In this document: one piece after another, positions 15,449-23,996 of the stretch
How positions within the stretch are numbered: position 1 is the first letter of the stretch
How the letters are laid out: the number at the start of each line of letters is the position of its first letter
From: Glutamicibacter arilaitensis Re117
GTDB lineage: Bacteria; Actinomycetota; Actinomycetes; Actinomycetales; Micrococcaceae
Length of the DNA stretch: 64,000 nt
Assembly (NCBI RefSeq): GCF_000197735.1
Contig: NC_014550.1
Location: forward strand, 2,232,001 to 2,296,000
Direction of reading: 5' to 3'
Notes under the pieces: model-generated
What the model was told of the DNA's origin: nothing
Database searches by the model: none
What the model saw: the letters and a program-made list of their open reading frames with translations, nothing else
Position numbers and translations under genes: made by a program

Positions 15449-16669
15449 TTAGCTTGCGCGCGCGGCTATGCGCTTGGTGAGGAAGCCGGTCATGGCTTTG
15501 GCGAATCCTTGCGGATCCACATTCGGTTCGCGGGTATGGCCTGCCTTGGCAAAGGTTTTCAGCGTCACCAGATCCGGGCGGAGGGCAGCTAGCTTCAGGC
15601 TCGGACCATTGGGGACGAACTCGTCATCCCGGCTATGCATGATCAGAGTCGGGAGCTTTAATTCCTCGGCGCGCTCCACCCAGTTCAACCGGCGAAGATT
15701 CACCGGTGCGGCCTGGCCGGTGACCCAGCGTCCGGCCTTGTTGGACAGCAGCCATTGGCCGAAGAGGCCGACAGATCGCGGGATCTTGTTGGCTCTGGCC
15801 TGGTGGGAGAGCACATCAACCCAATTGATCACCGGTCCGACCAGCATGAGTGAGTCAATATGGTGGGCCAGCTCGCTGCGATCTGCGGTTTGCAGGCCGA
15901 TGGCACCTCCCATGGACCAGCCCAGCAAGATGATCTGCTTGGCTCCGTGGTTCAAGGCGAATTGGATTCCCGCTTCCACATCGTGCCATTCGGTGTCCCC
16001 CAGTCCGTAGCGGCCATCAGGGGCGCTGGGTGCCAGCCCATCATTGCGGTAGCTCATCAGCAAGGTCGTAGCACCAAGTTCGCTTAATGCTGGCAGGGCA
16101 CGGATAGATTCATTGCGTCGAGCACCTCGGCCATGGACACCGATAACCCAGAGATCTTCGTTTGCAGAGCCACGCACCAGCCAGGCTGGGCCATCTCCAC
16201 CGTCGAGGGGTACGACCACATCTTCTGCTTCAAAGCCCAGATCCGAGGGGTGTTCGTAGATTGCGCCGGAGAAATTCCCGCGGCGCACTCCTTCCAAGGT
16301 GCCGTGATAGATCTTCTCAATTTTGCGCGCAACCAGTCGGGGCTTGCCCGGGACGTCTTCGGGTGCCGACAGGCGCAGTGCGCAGGAATCGAATTCGGTG
16401 AGGAAGCTGCAGGGGCCCGGCTCGCTGGTTTCGTCGTCCTTGGTGAAATGCAGCCAGAGTTTTCCTTCGGAATCTGTACGGACTTCGCGAATGACGCTGT
16501 TGCCAGTGCGGCGTTCTTCCGGTGTGACCACGCGCCGGGCGAAGTAACCGGCGAGCGCTGAAACGCTGGCGGCCACCAGGGATCCAGCACCAAGCCCGAG
16601 CCCAACCCCAATCAGGGTTGCCGGCAGTGCTTTGCGTGGTTGCAAGGTATCTGTGATGTTCCGAGCCAT
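15449..16669 (-). CDS. Membrane-anchored alpha/beta hydrolase
   Basis: A 406-residue alpha/beta-hydrolase-fold protein. An N-terminal hydrophobic stretch (about 18-45, ATLIGVGLGLGAGSLVAASV) anchors it to the membrane. The hydrolase domain has VIGVHGRGARRNES (oxyanion region), the nucleophile elbow LLGWSMGGAIG, the acid in MHSRDDEFVP and the His in AGHTREPN. The substrate is unknown; it resembles serine aminopeptidase/lysophospholipase-type hydrolases. The start ATG at 16669 follows GGAAAG; an upstream in-frame ATG (16726) would add 19 residues overlapping the divergent msrB leader. The catalytic triad appears complete. Confidence 0.82.
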   Translation of the reverse strand: MARNITDTLQPRKALPATLIGVGLGLGAGSLVAASVSALAGYFARRVVTPEERRTGNSVIREVRTDSEGKLWLHFTKDDETSEPGPCSFLTEFDSCALRLSAPEDVPGKPRLVARKIEKIYHGTLEGVRRGNFSGAIYEHPSDLGFEAEDVVVPLDGGDGPAWLVRGSANEDLWVIGVHGRGARRNESIRALPALSELGATTLLMSYRNDGLAPSAPDGRYGLGDTEWHDVEAGIQFALNHGAKQIILLGWSMGGAIGLQTADRSELAHHIDSLMLVGPVINWVDVLSHQARANKIPRSVGLFGQWLLSNKAGRWVTGQAAPVNLRRLNWVERAEELKLPTLIMHSRDDEFVPNGPSLKLAALRPDLVTLKTFAKAGHTREPNVDPQGFAKAMTGFLTKRIAARAS

Positions 16670-16731
16670 GTTTTCATCTTTCCATGACCTGGCCCGGGAA
16701 TCATCCAGCATGCTCGAACGTTTCATATTGC

Positions 16732-17175
16732 ATGAGCAATGAATCAGTAAACCAACCAGTACAGCCAGCAGATAATGAGTCCGAGCGCAGTGATGTGCAG
16801 TGGCAGCAAATCTTGTCCGCAGAAGAATTCCACGTTTTGCGCCAGGCTGGGACCGAGCGTCCCTTCACCGGTGAATACTGGGATACGACGACCGAGGGCG
16901 TGTACGCCTGCCGTGCCTGCGGTGCAGAACTGTTTGCCAGCACCACGAAGTTCGACGCCGGGTGCGGCTGGCCTTCCTTCTTCGCGCCGCTGGCCGAGGA
17001 TCGGGTGCGCTACATCAGCGATGTGTCCATGGGCATGAAACGTGTCGAGGTCCGTTGCGCCAGCTGCGATTCGCATATGGGCCATGTTTTCGAGGGCGAG
17101 GGTTTCAAGACCCCGACCGATCTGCGCTATTGCATGAATTCCCTAAGCCTGACTCTGCGTCCAGCTCAGGGCTAA
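16732..17175 (+). CDS. msrB: Peptide-methionine (R)-S-oxide reductase
   Basis: Repairs the R epimer of methionine sulfoxide in proteins. The 147-residue MsrB has two zinc CxxC pairs (CRAC near 60 and CASC near 109), AGCGWPSFFAPL and the C-terminal catalytic segment LRYCMNSLSL with the reactive Cys. The ATG at 16732 was preferred because residues upstream do not resemble the family. No clear Shine-Dalgarno is visible. Divergent from the hydrolase gene with only 62 bp between starts. Confidence 0.94.
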   Translation: MSNESVNQPVQPADNESERSDVQWQQILSAEEFHVLRQAGTERPFTGEYWDTTTEGVYACRACGAELFASTTKFDAGCGWPSFFAPLAEDRVRYISDVSMGMKRVEVRCASCDSHMGHVFEGEGFKTPTDLRYCMNSLSLTLRPAQG

Positions 17176-17323
17176 TGTCCTTGACGGTGGCAGGGCATGG
17201 ATCACATTTAGAATAAGAGTTACTTGGGCATAGATGACTTAGCATCATATTTTCTGTTGTTTGGGCGTAGCGTTGAGAATAGGCAATTGAGCGCTCCCCA
17301 AACTTGAAAAGAAGGTGTACGAA

Positions 17324-18709
17324 ATGACTCAGATTTCCTCCAAGCCGGCAACGGCCACCGATGCAGAAGTACTGCAGATCGCAAACTCCGAAGCTTGGCT
17401 GACCCTGAAGTCTGCCGCCACCGAATTCCAGGGCCTCCAGGCCCAGGACGGGTCCCTGGCCGAGAGCGGCACCGCAGCTCAGGCAGCCAAGCTCGTTGAG
17501 TCCATCGTCGATTCGATCCACACTCTGCGCGTGCACTTCGAACACGATGCACCATACCTGGAGCAGCTCGTTGGCGATCTTCGCAAGTGGGCAGACGCCG
17601 GTTTCGGAGTGCCCGACTTCCTCGACTCGCTGGTGCAGTTCCAGCCGCAGTCCCAGCGTGAAGATGGCCTGCTGCACTTGGTGCTCTTCCCGATGTACAC
17701 CCAGAACGGTTCAACGAACCGCCACCTCGAAGCCGTACTGGTTCAGGTCATGTGGCCTGAGTTCATAGCCGAGCTGGAGAGCAATAGCTACACCAACGCT
17801 CTGTTCGTACCGCTGCGCTTCGTTGATTTCACCGAAGGCTACAACACGAACTCCGCGGTGCTCTTCCCAGAGTCCGTGGCTATCCGCGAAACCCCGTCCT
17901 TCACCTGGGGCGCCATCTTCCAGGACCGAGAAGCTGTCCGCTTCCGCAAGGTCCTGCAAGAAGCAGCGCGCATCACCAACCTCGAGTTGCCGGAAGATGC
18001 CGCTGAACTGCTCAAGGACCAGCACCTGACCGAAGAAACCTTCATCATGTGGGACCTGATCCACGACCGCACCCACATGCGCGGCGACCTGCCCTTCGAC
18101 CCATTCATGATCAAGCAGCGCATGCCCTTCTTCCTGTACTCCCTCGAAGAGCTGCGTTGCGACCTGACGGCTTTCCGCGAATGCATGAAGATTGCCGCGA
18201 ATCCCGACTCGGACCCGAAGAGCGCCAAGATGGCCAAGCTCGTGCAGTACGCAGTGATCTTCGACCGCATCTTCCGCTTCGCGATTACCGGGTCGCGTGT
18301 GCGCAACTACGACGGTCTGGGCGGCCAGCTGCTCTTCGCGTGGATGCACCAGCACCACGTGCTGCACTGGACCGACACCAAGCTGAGCATCGATTGGGAC
18401 CAGGTACCCGAGGTAGTTGCAGCTTTGGGGGATGCAATTGACGAGCTGTACTGGAAGTCGATCGATCGCCCGAAGCTGGCCCACTGGATTGCAGCCTATG
18501 AACTGGTCTCGGCGACCGTCACTCCGAACCCGGCGTCAGTCTGGGCCAAGGGTCCGGATGCACTTCCGCTGACCGCGCCTTTGCGCGAGATTACCGATCA
18601 GGTCATGGATGACGAGTTTCCGCTGTCGATGTTCTATGAAGCATTGAACAAGAAGATGAGGTCCGTCATCGAATCGACCAAGGGCATGACCGGCATAACG
18701 AAAATCTAG
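17324..18709 (+). CDS. DUF6421 family protein
   Basis: A 461-residue soluble protein that resembles the actinobacterial DUF6421 family, whose function is not established. Visible features: an acidic helical N-terminal third, RFVDFTEGYNTNSAVLFPES (about 168-187), and the strongly conserved-looking MWDLIHDRTHMRGDLPFDPF near 245, whose HDRTH (HxxxH) could bind a metal; FRFAITGSRVRNYDGLGGQL follows. No signal peptide or membrane segment. The start is the ATG preceded by GAAGG 9 nt upstream rather than the GTG at 17315, which overlaps that ribosome site. It precedes an SDR gene by 22 nt, but that gene has its own leaderless-type promoter. Family assignment is from memory of sequence style. Confidence 0.65.
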   Translation: MTQISSKPATATDAEVLQIANSEAWLTLKSAATEFQGLQAQDGSLAESGTAAQAAKLVESIVDSIHTLRVHFEHDAPYLEQLVGDLRKWADAGFGVPDFLDSLVQFQPQSQREDGLLHLVLFPMYTQNGSTNRHLEAVLVQVMWPEFIAELESNSYTNALFVPLRFVDFTEGYNTNSAVLFPESVAIRETPSFTWGAIFQDREAVRFRKVLQEAARITNLELPEDAAELLKDQHLTEETFIMWDLIHDRTHMRGDLPFDPFMIKQRMPFFLYSLEELRCDLTAFRECMKIAANPDSDPKSAKMAKLVQYAVIFDRIFRFAITGSRVRNYDGLGGQLLFAWMHQHHVLHWTDTKLSIDWDQVPEVVAALGDAIDELYWKSIDRPKLAHWIAAYELVSATVTPNPASVWAKGPDALPLTAPLREITDQVMDDEFPLSMFYEALNKKMRSVIESTKGMTGITKI

Positions 18710-18718
18710 CCTTTCCTC

Positions 18719-18724
18719 TAGGCT
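18719..18724 (+). promoter_or_regulatory. -10 element of a leaderless promoter (SDR gene)
   Basis: TAGGCT ends 7 nt before the GTG start at 18732 and no Shine-Dalgarno sequence is present, so transcription probably begins at the start codon. Confidence 0.5.
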
Positions 18725-18731
18725 AGAAAAT

Positions 18732-19436
18732 GTGAGCAAAGAAAGAATCTCCGTGAAAGAGACATCCAAACTAGTGCTCATTGCCGGTGCTACTTCCGCC
18801 TCCGGCATCGCCAGCGCCAACGCGTTGGTCGATGCCGGAGCGCGTGTGCTTGCAGTGGGAAGCAACCAACAACGGCTCGACGAGCGCCTGGCATTCGCGC
18901 ACGGGCGCTACGAATGCGACCTCGGAGACTTCGAAGCGGTCAAGCATTTGGCGCTACAGGTCCATGAAGAGCATGGACGCGTCGATGCGCTGATCCACCT
19001 GGTCGGGGGCTGGCGTGGTGGCAAGTCCATCACCGGCCAAAGCGACGAGGACTGGGACTTCCTTCATCACAGCGTGCTGAGCACCCTGCGCAACACCACC
19101 CGGGCGTTCGTTGACGATCTGGTGGCTTCGGATGCCGGCCGCTTGGCGATCGTCAGTGCCGAAGCTGTACTGAACCCCACGCCTTCCAACGCCAACTACG
19201 GTGCGGTCAAGGCTGCTGCCGAGCATTGGGTCAACGCGATCGCGCGCCTGTTCACCAAGCAGGCGGAGCAGGCTGCGGCCATTAGCTGGGTCGTGAAGGC
19301 ATTGAGCGACAAGTCCCCGGAAGAAGCTCCTGCAGGACACACCCCGGTTCAATACCTCGCCGAGGCCGCGACAGCCCTGCTTGAAAAGCCGGCCGTCGAG
19401 CTCAATGGAACCCGTCTCTTGCTTCCCAAGGCCTAA
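18732..19436 (+). CDS. Short-chain dehydrogenase/reductase
   Basis: A 234-residue Rossmann-fold oxidoreductase. The nucleotide-binding loop is VLIAGATSASGIASANAL (a TGxxxGxG variant), HLVGGWRGGK corresponds to the NNAG region, and the catalytic Ser/Tyr/Lys are in AIVSAEAVLNP and NYGAVKAA. The substrate is not evident; the shortened C-terminal substrate loop gives no clue. It starts with GTG and appears leaderless. Lies between DUF6421 and a threonine aldolase gene; a shared pathway is possible but unproven. Confidence 0.83.
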   Translation: MSKERISVKETSKLVLIAGATSASGIASANALVDAGARVLAVGSNQQRLDERLAFAHGRYECDLGDFEAVKHLALQVHEEHGRVDALIHLVGGWRGGKSITGQSDEDWDFLHHSVLSTLRNTTRAFVDDLVASDAGRLAIVSAEAVLNPTPSNANYGAVKAAAEHWVNAIARLFTKQAEQAAAISWVVKALSDKSPEEAPAGHTPVQYLAEAATALLEKPAVELNGTRLLLPKA

Positions 19437-19447
19437 CTAGCTGTGCG

Positions 19448-19465
19448 GGTCTCCCGTCGGAGACC
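19448..19465 (+). terminator. Possible short terminator between SDR and aldolase genes
   Basis: GGTCTCC (19448-19454), CGTC loop, GGAGACC (19459-19465): a perfect 7-bp hairpin 11 nt after the SDR stop. No clear U-tract. Confidence 0.4.
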
Positions 19466-19517
19466 ACCTTGGCTTTGCCCACAACTTCATCCCTTGAACG
19501 ACTAAGGATCATTACAG

Positions 19518-20579
19518 ATGACTTCTCCCCACGACATTTCGGTTCGCGGTTTCGCTTCGGATAACTACTCGGGTGTGCACCCGCGTGTCATGGATGCGAT
19601 CGCCCGCGCCAACGGCGGCCATCAGATCGCCTACGGTGAAGACCACTACACCGAGGAACTGGGCAATGTCGCCCGCAACGTGTTCGGCCCGGAAGCCCAG
19701 ATCTTCCCGGTCTTCAATGGCACCGGCGCCAATGTCACCGCATTGCAGTCCTTGCTTCCACGCTGGGGTGCGGTCATCTGCGCCTCGTCAGCACATATCA
19801 ATGTGGATGAAAACGGCGCCCCGGAGCGCGTGGGCGGCTTCAAGCTGCTTCAGGTCGACACCCCCGATGGCAAGCTCACCCCGGAACTGATCGACAAGGA
19901 AGCCTGGGGCTGGGGCGATGAGCACCGCGCCCAGCCGCTGGCCGTATCGATCACCCAGGCCACCGAGCTGGGCACGATCTACACTCCCGAGGAAATCAAG
20001 GCCATCACCGATCATGCTCACAAGCTGGGCATGAACGTGCATCTGGATGGTTCGCGCCTCTCCAACGCCGCAGCATCCTTGAACGTGCCGCTGCGTGCGC
20101 TGACCACCGATGCCGGCGTGGATATCGTCTCCTTGGGCGGAACGAAGAACGGCATCCTGCTCGGCGAAGGCATCCTGACCCTGCGCAGCGAGCTGGCAGC
20201 TGACCTGAAGTACCTGCGCAAGATGAACATGCAGCTCAGCTCGAAGATGCGTTTCATCTCAGCCCAGCTCATCGAGCTCTACGGCACGGAGCTGTGGCGC
20301 GAACTTGCTAGCCACTCCAACGCGATGGCCGCCAAGCTCTCGCAGGCAGTAGGCGACATCGAGGGCGTGGAGCTGGTCTACCCAACCCAGGCCAATGGCG
20401 TTTTCGCCCAGTTGCCTACCGAAATCAGCGATCAGCTGCGTGAGCATTTCCGCTTCTACGATTGGGATCGTGCCGCTGGCCAGGTGCGTTGGATGTGCTC
20501 CTTCGACACCACTGAAGAAGACGTCGAGGCATTCATTTCCAAGCTGCGCGAGTTGTGCGGGGCCTACGCCACCGCTTAG
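19518..20579 (+). CDS. Low-specificity L-threonine aldolase / beta-eliminating lyase
   Basis: A 353-residue fold-type I PLP enzyme that splits threonine or allo-threonine to glycine and acetaldehyde, or acts on a related beta-hydroxy amino acid. Hallmarks: RGFASDNYSGVHPRVMDAI at the N-terminus, PVFNGTGANVTALQ (cofactor phosphate region), LDGSRLSNAA with the PLP-contacting Asp/Arg, and SLGGTKNGIL with the Schiff-base Lys near 211. AAGGAT sits 9 nt before the ATG. Strong terminator downstream at 20597-20626. Confidence 0.88.
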   Translation: MTSPHDISVRGFASDNYSGVHPRVMDAIARANGGHQIAYGEDHYTEELGNVARNVFGPEAQIFPVFNGTGANVTALQSLLPRWGAVICASSAHINVDENGAPERVGGFKLLQVDTPDGKLTPELIDKEAWGWGDEHRAQPLAVSITQATELGTIYTPEEIKAITDHAHKLGMNVHLDGSRLSNAAASLNVPLRALTTDAGVDIVSLGGTKNGILLGEGILTLRSELAADLKYLRKMNMQLSSKMRFISAQLIELYGTELWRELASHSNAMAAKLSQAVGDIEGVELVYPTQANGVFAQLPTEISDQLREHFRFYDWDRAAGQVRWMCSFDTTEEDVEAFISKLRELCGAYATA

Positions 20580-20596
20580 CACCCCTCCCCAGTCGG

Positions 20597-20626
20597 CGCG
20601 CCGTACCCATGCTCGGGTACGGCGCG
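20597..20626 (+). terminator. Terminator after threonine aldolase
   Basis: CGCGCCGTACCC (20597-20608) pairs perfectly with GGGTACGGCGCG (20615-20626) around a 6-nt loop, then TTT. Confidence 0.9.
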
Positions 20627-20628
20627 TT

Positions 20629-20634
20629 TAGACT
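20629..20634 (+). promoter_or_regulatory. -10 element of a leaderless promoter (DUF3000 gene)
   Basis: TAGACT ends 6 nt before the GTG at 20641. It sits immediately behind the aldolase terminator, so DUF3000 must start its own transcript, with no room for a ribosome site. Confidence 0.55.
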
Positions 20635-20640
20635 CAAATT

Positions 20641-21279
20641 GTGACCAATGATCGCCCTGCTTCCGTCATCCCCGAGGCCTTTGTCAAAGCCCTCGAAGAG
20701 TTGTCGCATGCCCAGGTGCGCAAAGAACTGAAGTTCACCGAAATCCCCGCCCCTGGCCGATTGGCGCCGTTCGCGCTGGCGCTCAGCGGCGATGTCATGG
20801 ATGTGGTTGCCCCCGGACATGGTCCCGAAGGCCAGGAAATTGGCCGCACCCCCTTCCTGCAACCAGCCGAGCAGCTGGCCACCGGTCGCTTCATCCTCCT
20901 TTTCGACCCTGAGGGCCAAGAACTATGGAACGGCCAATTTCGCATCGTCACCTATATCCGAGCCCGCTTGGACCACGAGATGGGACAGGATTCGATGCTG
21001 GCTTCGGTTGCTTGGTCATGGCTGGAAGAAGCACTTCGGGAACGCGATGCCTCCTACCATTCCGCTGGTGGTACCGCGACCCGCGTAATTTCTGAATCTT
21101 TTGGGAATCTTGCCGGCGAGCAGGACCACATCGACATTGAACTGCGTGCTTCGTGGTCCCCTGACTCTGATCACCTGGGTACCCACCTGAGTGCTTGGGC
21201 CGATATGGTGTGCACTTTTGCCGGCCTGCCCCCGCTGCCTGAAGGTGTGCAGCAGCTTCCCCATCGGCGCATGAGCTAG
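20641..21279 (+). CDS. DUF3000 family protein
   Basis: A 212-residue soluble actinobacterial protein of unknown function. Family-like segments are KELKFTEIPAPGRLAPFALA, GRFILLFDPEGQELWNGQFRI and SMLASVAWSWLEEALRE, with SAWADMVCTFAGLPPLPEGV near the C-terminus. It sits directly upstream of an RNase D gene, the usual neighbourhood of DUF3000 in actinobacteria, which suggests an RNA-linked role without proving one. GTG start with a leaderless-type promoter. Confidence 0.82.
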   Translation: MTNDRPASVIPEAFVKALEELSHAQVRKELKFTEIPAPGRLAPFALALSGDVMDVVAPGHGPEGQEIGRTPFLQPAEQLATGRFILLFDPEGQELWNGQFRIVTYIRARLDHEMGQDSMLASVAWSWLEEALRERDASYHSAGGTATRVISESFGNLAGEQDHIDIELRASWSPDSDHLGTHLSAWADMVCTFAGLPPLPEGVQQLPHRRMS

Positions 21280-21325
21280 CGACCATCCATGCGGCGGAGC
21301 CAAATAGTCCTAGAATGGAAGCACC

Positions 21326-22576
21326 ATGCCGAATTCTGACTCTTCCGCTCCTGCATCATCCACCACGGCCCCTGAGGCTGACCAACCGGTCCTCACGCCA
21401 CTCACGGAGCCACGTGATGGCATCCCAGAAGTCATCGACACGGCACCAGCCTTGCGTCGAGCAGTCCGCGCCTTGGAAGCTGGCACCGGCGACTTGGCAG
21501 TGGACACCGAACGAGCCAGCGGATTCCGCTACGGCCAGCGCGCCTTCCTCCTGCAGATCCGCCGAGAAGGATCCGGAACTTGGCTGGTTGATCCAGAAAC
21601 CCTCGATGATCTGAGCCCACTGCGGACTTTCGTTAACGCACAGCCATGGATTTTGCATGCAGCCACCCAGGATTTGCCTTGCCTCCATGAATTGGGCATG
21701 TCCCCCACCGCGCTGTTCGATACCGAACTGGCCGGCCGCCTGGCCGGCTTCCCACGCGTCTCCCTAGGCACCATGGTGGGTGAATTGCTCGGCCTCCAGC
21801 TGGCGAAGGAGCATTCGGCGGTGGATTGGTCCACTCGCCCATTACCAGAGTCATGGTTGAACTATGCAGCACTGGATGTCGAAGTCCTTGAAGAGCTGCG
21901 CCAGGCCATCACCGCAACCCTTGAGGAGCAGGGCAAGCTTGAATTCGCCATCCAAGAATTCGAGCATGAACGAAACCTGCCAGATCCAGTGCCGGCCGAT
22001 ACCCCATGGCGCAAGCTGTCGGGCATCCATAAGCTCAAGAGCCGCCGCAATCTTGCGATAGCTCGCGAGCTGTGGCTTTCACGCGAATCCTTGGCCCGCT
22101 CCCGCGACGTTGCACCAGGGCGCTTGATCCCGGACCGCGCCATCATGGCAGCGGTTGAAAAGCGCGCCACTTCCGTGCCAGCACTTTTGCAGATACCAGG
22201 CTTCCACACGCGCAACGCCAAACGCGACGCCGCACGCTGGGTCGATGCGATCCAACGCGGCCAAAGCACCAAGGACCTGCCAGACTTGCGCGCTTCAAAG
22301 ACCGGCCTGCCACACCCACGCGCCTGGGCCGAAAAGAACCCGGCCGCGGCGAACCGCTTGGAAGCTGCGAAGCTGGTTATCAATGAAGTCAGCGAGCACT
22401 GGAATATTCCTGGCGAGAATCTACTGACCCCCAAGTATCTGCGTGAGCTTTGCTGGAACGCGCCAACGCGCATCAGCGAAACCAGCGTGCGCGAGAAACT
22501 GCAGACACTGGGTGCCCGAGCATGGCAGCGGGACCTGATTTCGGCAAAGCTGGCAGAGGCGCTAAAGCAGAGCTAA
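21326..22576 (+). CDS. rnd: Ribonuclease D-like 3'-5' exonuclease with HRDC domain
   Basis: A 416-residue DEDD-family exonuclease. Exo motif I is LAVDTERASG (Asp-Glu, about 53-62), motif II falls in ILHAATQDLPCLHELG (Asp) and motif III in LNYAALDVEVLEEL (Tyr/Asp). An HRDC domain follows at about 225-310 (WLSRESLARSRDVAPGRLIP). RNase D trims tRNA and other stable RNA 3' ends, a likely match for a genome region with several tRNAs lacking encoded CCA. TAGAAT lies 9 nt before the ATG, so the transcript has at most a very short leader. Confidence 0.92.
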   Translation: MPNSDSSAPASSTTAPEADQPVLTPLTEPRDGIPEVIDTAPALRRAVRALEAGTGDLAVDTERASGFRYGQRAFLLQIRREGSGTWLVDPETLDDLSPLRTFVNAQPWILHAATQDLPCLHELGMSPTALFDTELAGRLAGFPRVSLGTMVGELLGLQLAKEHSAVDWSTRPLPESWLNYAALDVEVLEELRQAITATLEEQGKLEFAIQEFEHERNLPDPVPADTPWRKLSGIHKLKSRRNLAIARELWLSRESLARSRDVAPGRLIPDRAIMAAVEKRATSVPALLQIPGFHTRNAKRDAARWVDAIQRGQSTKDLPDLRASKTGLPHPRAWAEKNPAAANRLEAAKLVINEVSEHWNIPGENLLTPKYLRELCWNAPTRISETSVREKLQTLGARAWQRDLISAKLAEALKQS

Positions 22577-22630
22577 ACCGGTTTTTTCGAGGAATTCATC
22601 CACACTTCTTGGATATTCGAGGTGCAGCAC

Positions 22631-22659
22631 TTGCACTTCAAGTTACTACTGAGTAACGT
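22631..22659 (+). promoter_or_regulatory. Candidate fadA-fadB promoter
   Basis: TTGCAC (22631-22636), a 17-nt spacer and TAACGT (22654-22659) lie about 75 nt upstream of fadA. The inverted repeat at 22642-22657 overlaps spacer and -10. Confidence 0.45.
22642..22657. promoter_or_regulatory. Inverted repeat, candidate repressor operator for fadA-fadB
   Basis: GTTACT-actg-AGTAAC is a perfect 6+6 inverted repeat placed where a repressor would block RNA polymerase. A TetR- or GntR-type fatty-acid regulator would fit; no regulator gene is present in the window. Confidence 0.45.
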
Positions 22660-22735
22660 ATGTTTCAGGTCACAGTGATGATGGCCACTGCCTTGCTCTA
22701 GCGGGCAGCATGAAACTATCCCAAGGAGCCCGACG

Positions 22736-23986
22736 GTGAGTGCCAACGCTTCGACCGCGCGCAACAACGCGCATCCCTCGCTCGACGACCGCGATATCGT
22801 CTTCATCGACGGGGTACGCACCCCATTCGGCAAAGCCGGCGAGAAAGGCATCTACCACGGAACTCGCGCCGATGACCTGGCGGTCAAGGCCGTACGCGGC
22901 CTGCTGGAGCGCAATCCGGAAGTACCCGCCGAGAAGATCGATGAGATCTCCATTGCCGCAACCACCCAGTCCGGAGACCAAGGCCTGACCCTGGGCCGCA
23001 CCGTCGGCCTGCTCTCCGGCATCCCGAAGTCCGTACCCGGCTTCGCCATCGACCGCATGTGCGCTGGCGCGATGACCGCAGTCACCGCCACCGCCGGCGG
23101 CATCGCCTTCGGCGCCTACGACGTAGTGATCGCCGGCGGCGTGGAGCATATGGGCAACCACCCAATGGGTGCCGGTGCCGACCCGAACCCACGCTTCCTC
23201 TCCGAGCGCATCGTGGACCCGCAGGCGCTGAACATGGGCAACACCGCAGAGAACCTGCACGACCGCTTCCCGCAGATCACCAAAGAACGCGCTGACCGCT
23301 ACGCAGTTTCCTCTCAGGCCAAGCTCGCCAAGGCCTACGAGAACCAGCAGATCCAGGCTGACCTGATCCCAGTGGCAGCCAAGCGGCCGGGCGATGGCTG
23401 GGCGGTCAACACCGTTGACGAGCCGCCACGGCCAGAGACCAGCATGGAGTCATTGGCGCAACTGCGCACCCCATTCCGCGCCCACGGGCACGTGACCGCC
23501 GGCAACGCGGCAGGCTTGAATGACGGCGCCACCGCCGCCCTGCTTGCCAGTGGTGCTGCGGTGCGCGAGCTGGGGCTGGCGCCGAAGATGCGCATGGTCT
23601 CCTTCGCCTTCGCCGGCGTAGAGCCAGATGTCATGGGCTACGGCCCGGTCCCGGCCACCGAAAAGGCACTGGCCAAGGCAGGCTTGGGCATCGAAGACAT
23701 CGGCCTGTTCGAAATCAACGAAGCCTTCGCCGTCCAGGTGCTCTCATTCCTGGACTACTACGGCATCGACCAGGATGACCCACGCGTGAACCGCTACGGC
23801 GGAGCCATCGCCGTCGGACACCCACTGGCTTCCTCGGGCGTGCGCCTGATGTCCCAGTTGGCCCGCCAGTTCTCCGAAGACCACTCGGTGCGCTATGGCA
23901 TCACCACCATGTGCATCGGCTTGGGCATGGGCGGCACCATTATCTGGGAAAACCCAAACCACGCGGACTTCGGCAGCAAGGCGTAA
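22736..23986 (+). CDS. fadA: Acetyl-CoA acyltransferase (3-ketoacyl-CoA thiolase)
   Basis: Cleaves 3-ketoacyl-CoA in the last step of beta-oxidation. The 416-residue thiolase has the acylated Cys at residue 109 (IDRMCAGAMTAV), NEAF (FEINEAFAVQVL), GHPLASSG with the catalytic His, and the second catalytic Cys in TTMCIGLGMGGTI. GTG start with AAGGAG 7 nt upstream. It is 10 nt before fadB, and the pair forms the FadAB-type trifunctional complex genes. The candidate operator upstream suggests repression in the absence of fatty acids. Confidence 0.95.
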   Translation: MSANASTARNNAHPSLDDRDIVFIDGVRTPFGKAGEKGIYHGTRADDLAVKAVRGLLERNPEVPAEKIDEISIAATTQSGDQGLTLGRTVGLLSGIPKSVPGFAIDRMCAGAMTAVTATAGGIAFGAYDVVIAGGVEHMGNHPMGAGADPNPRFLSERIVDPQALNMGNTAENLHDRFPQITKERADRYAVSSQAKLAKAYENQQIQADLIPVAAKRPGDGWAVNTVDEPPRPETSMESLAQLRTPFRAHGHVTAGNAAGLNDGATAALLASGAAVRELGLAPKMRMVSFAFAGVEPDVMGYGPVPATEKALAKAGLGIEDIGLFEINEAFAVQVLSFLDYYGIDQDDPRVNRYGGAIAVGHPLASSGVRLMSQLARQFSEDHSVRYGITTMCIGLGMGGTIIWENPNHADFGSKA

Positions 23987-23996
23987 GGAAGAAACA

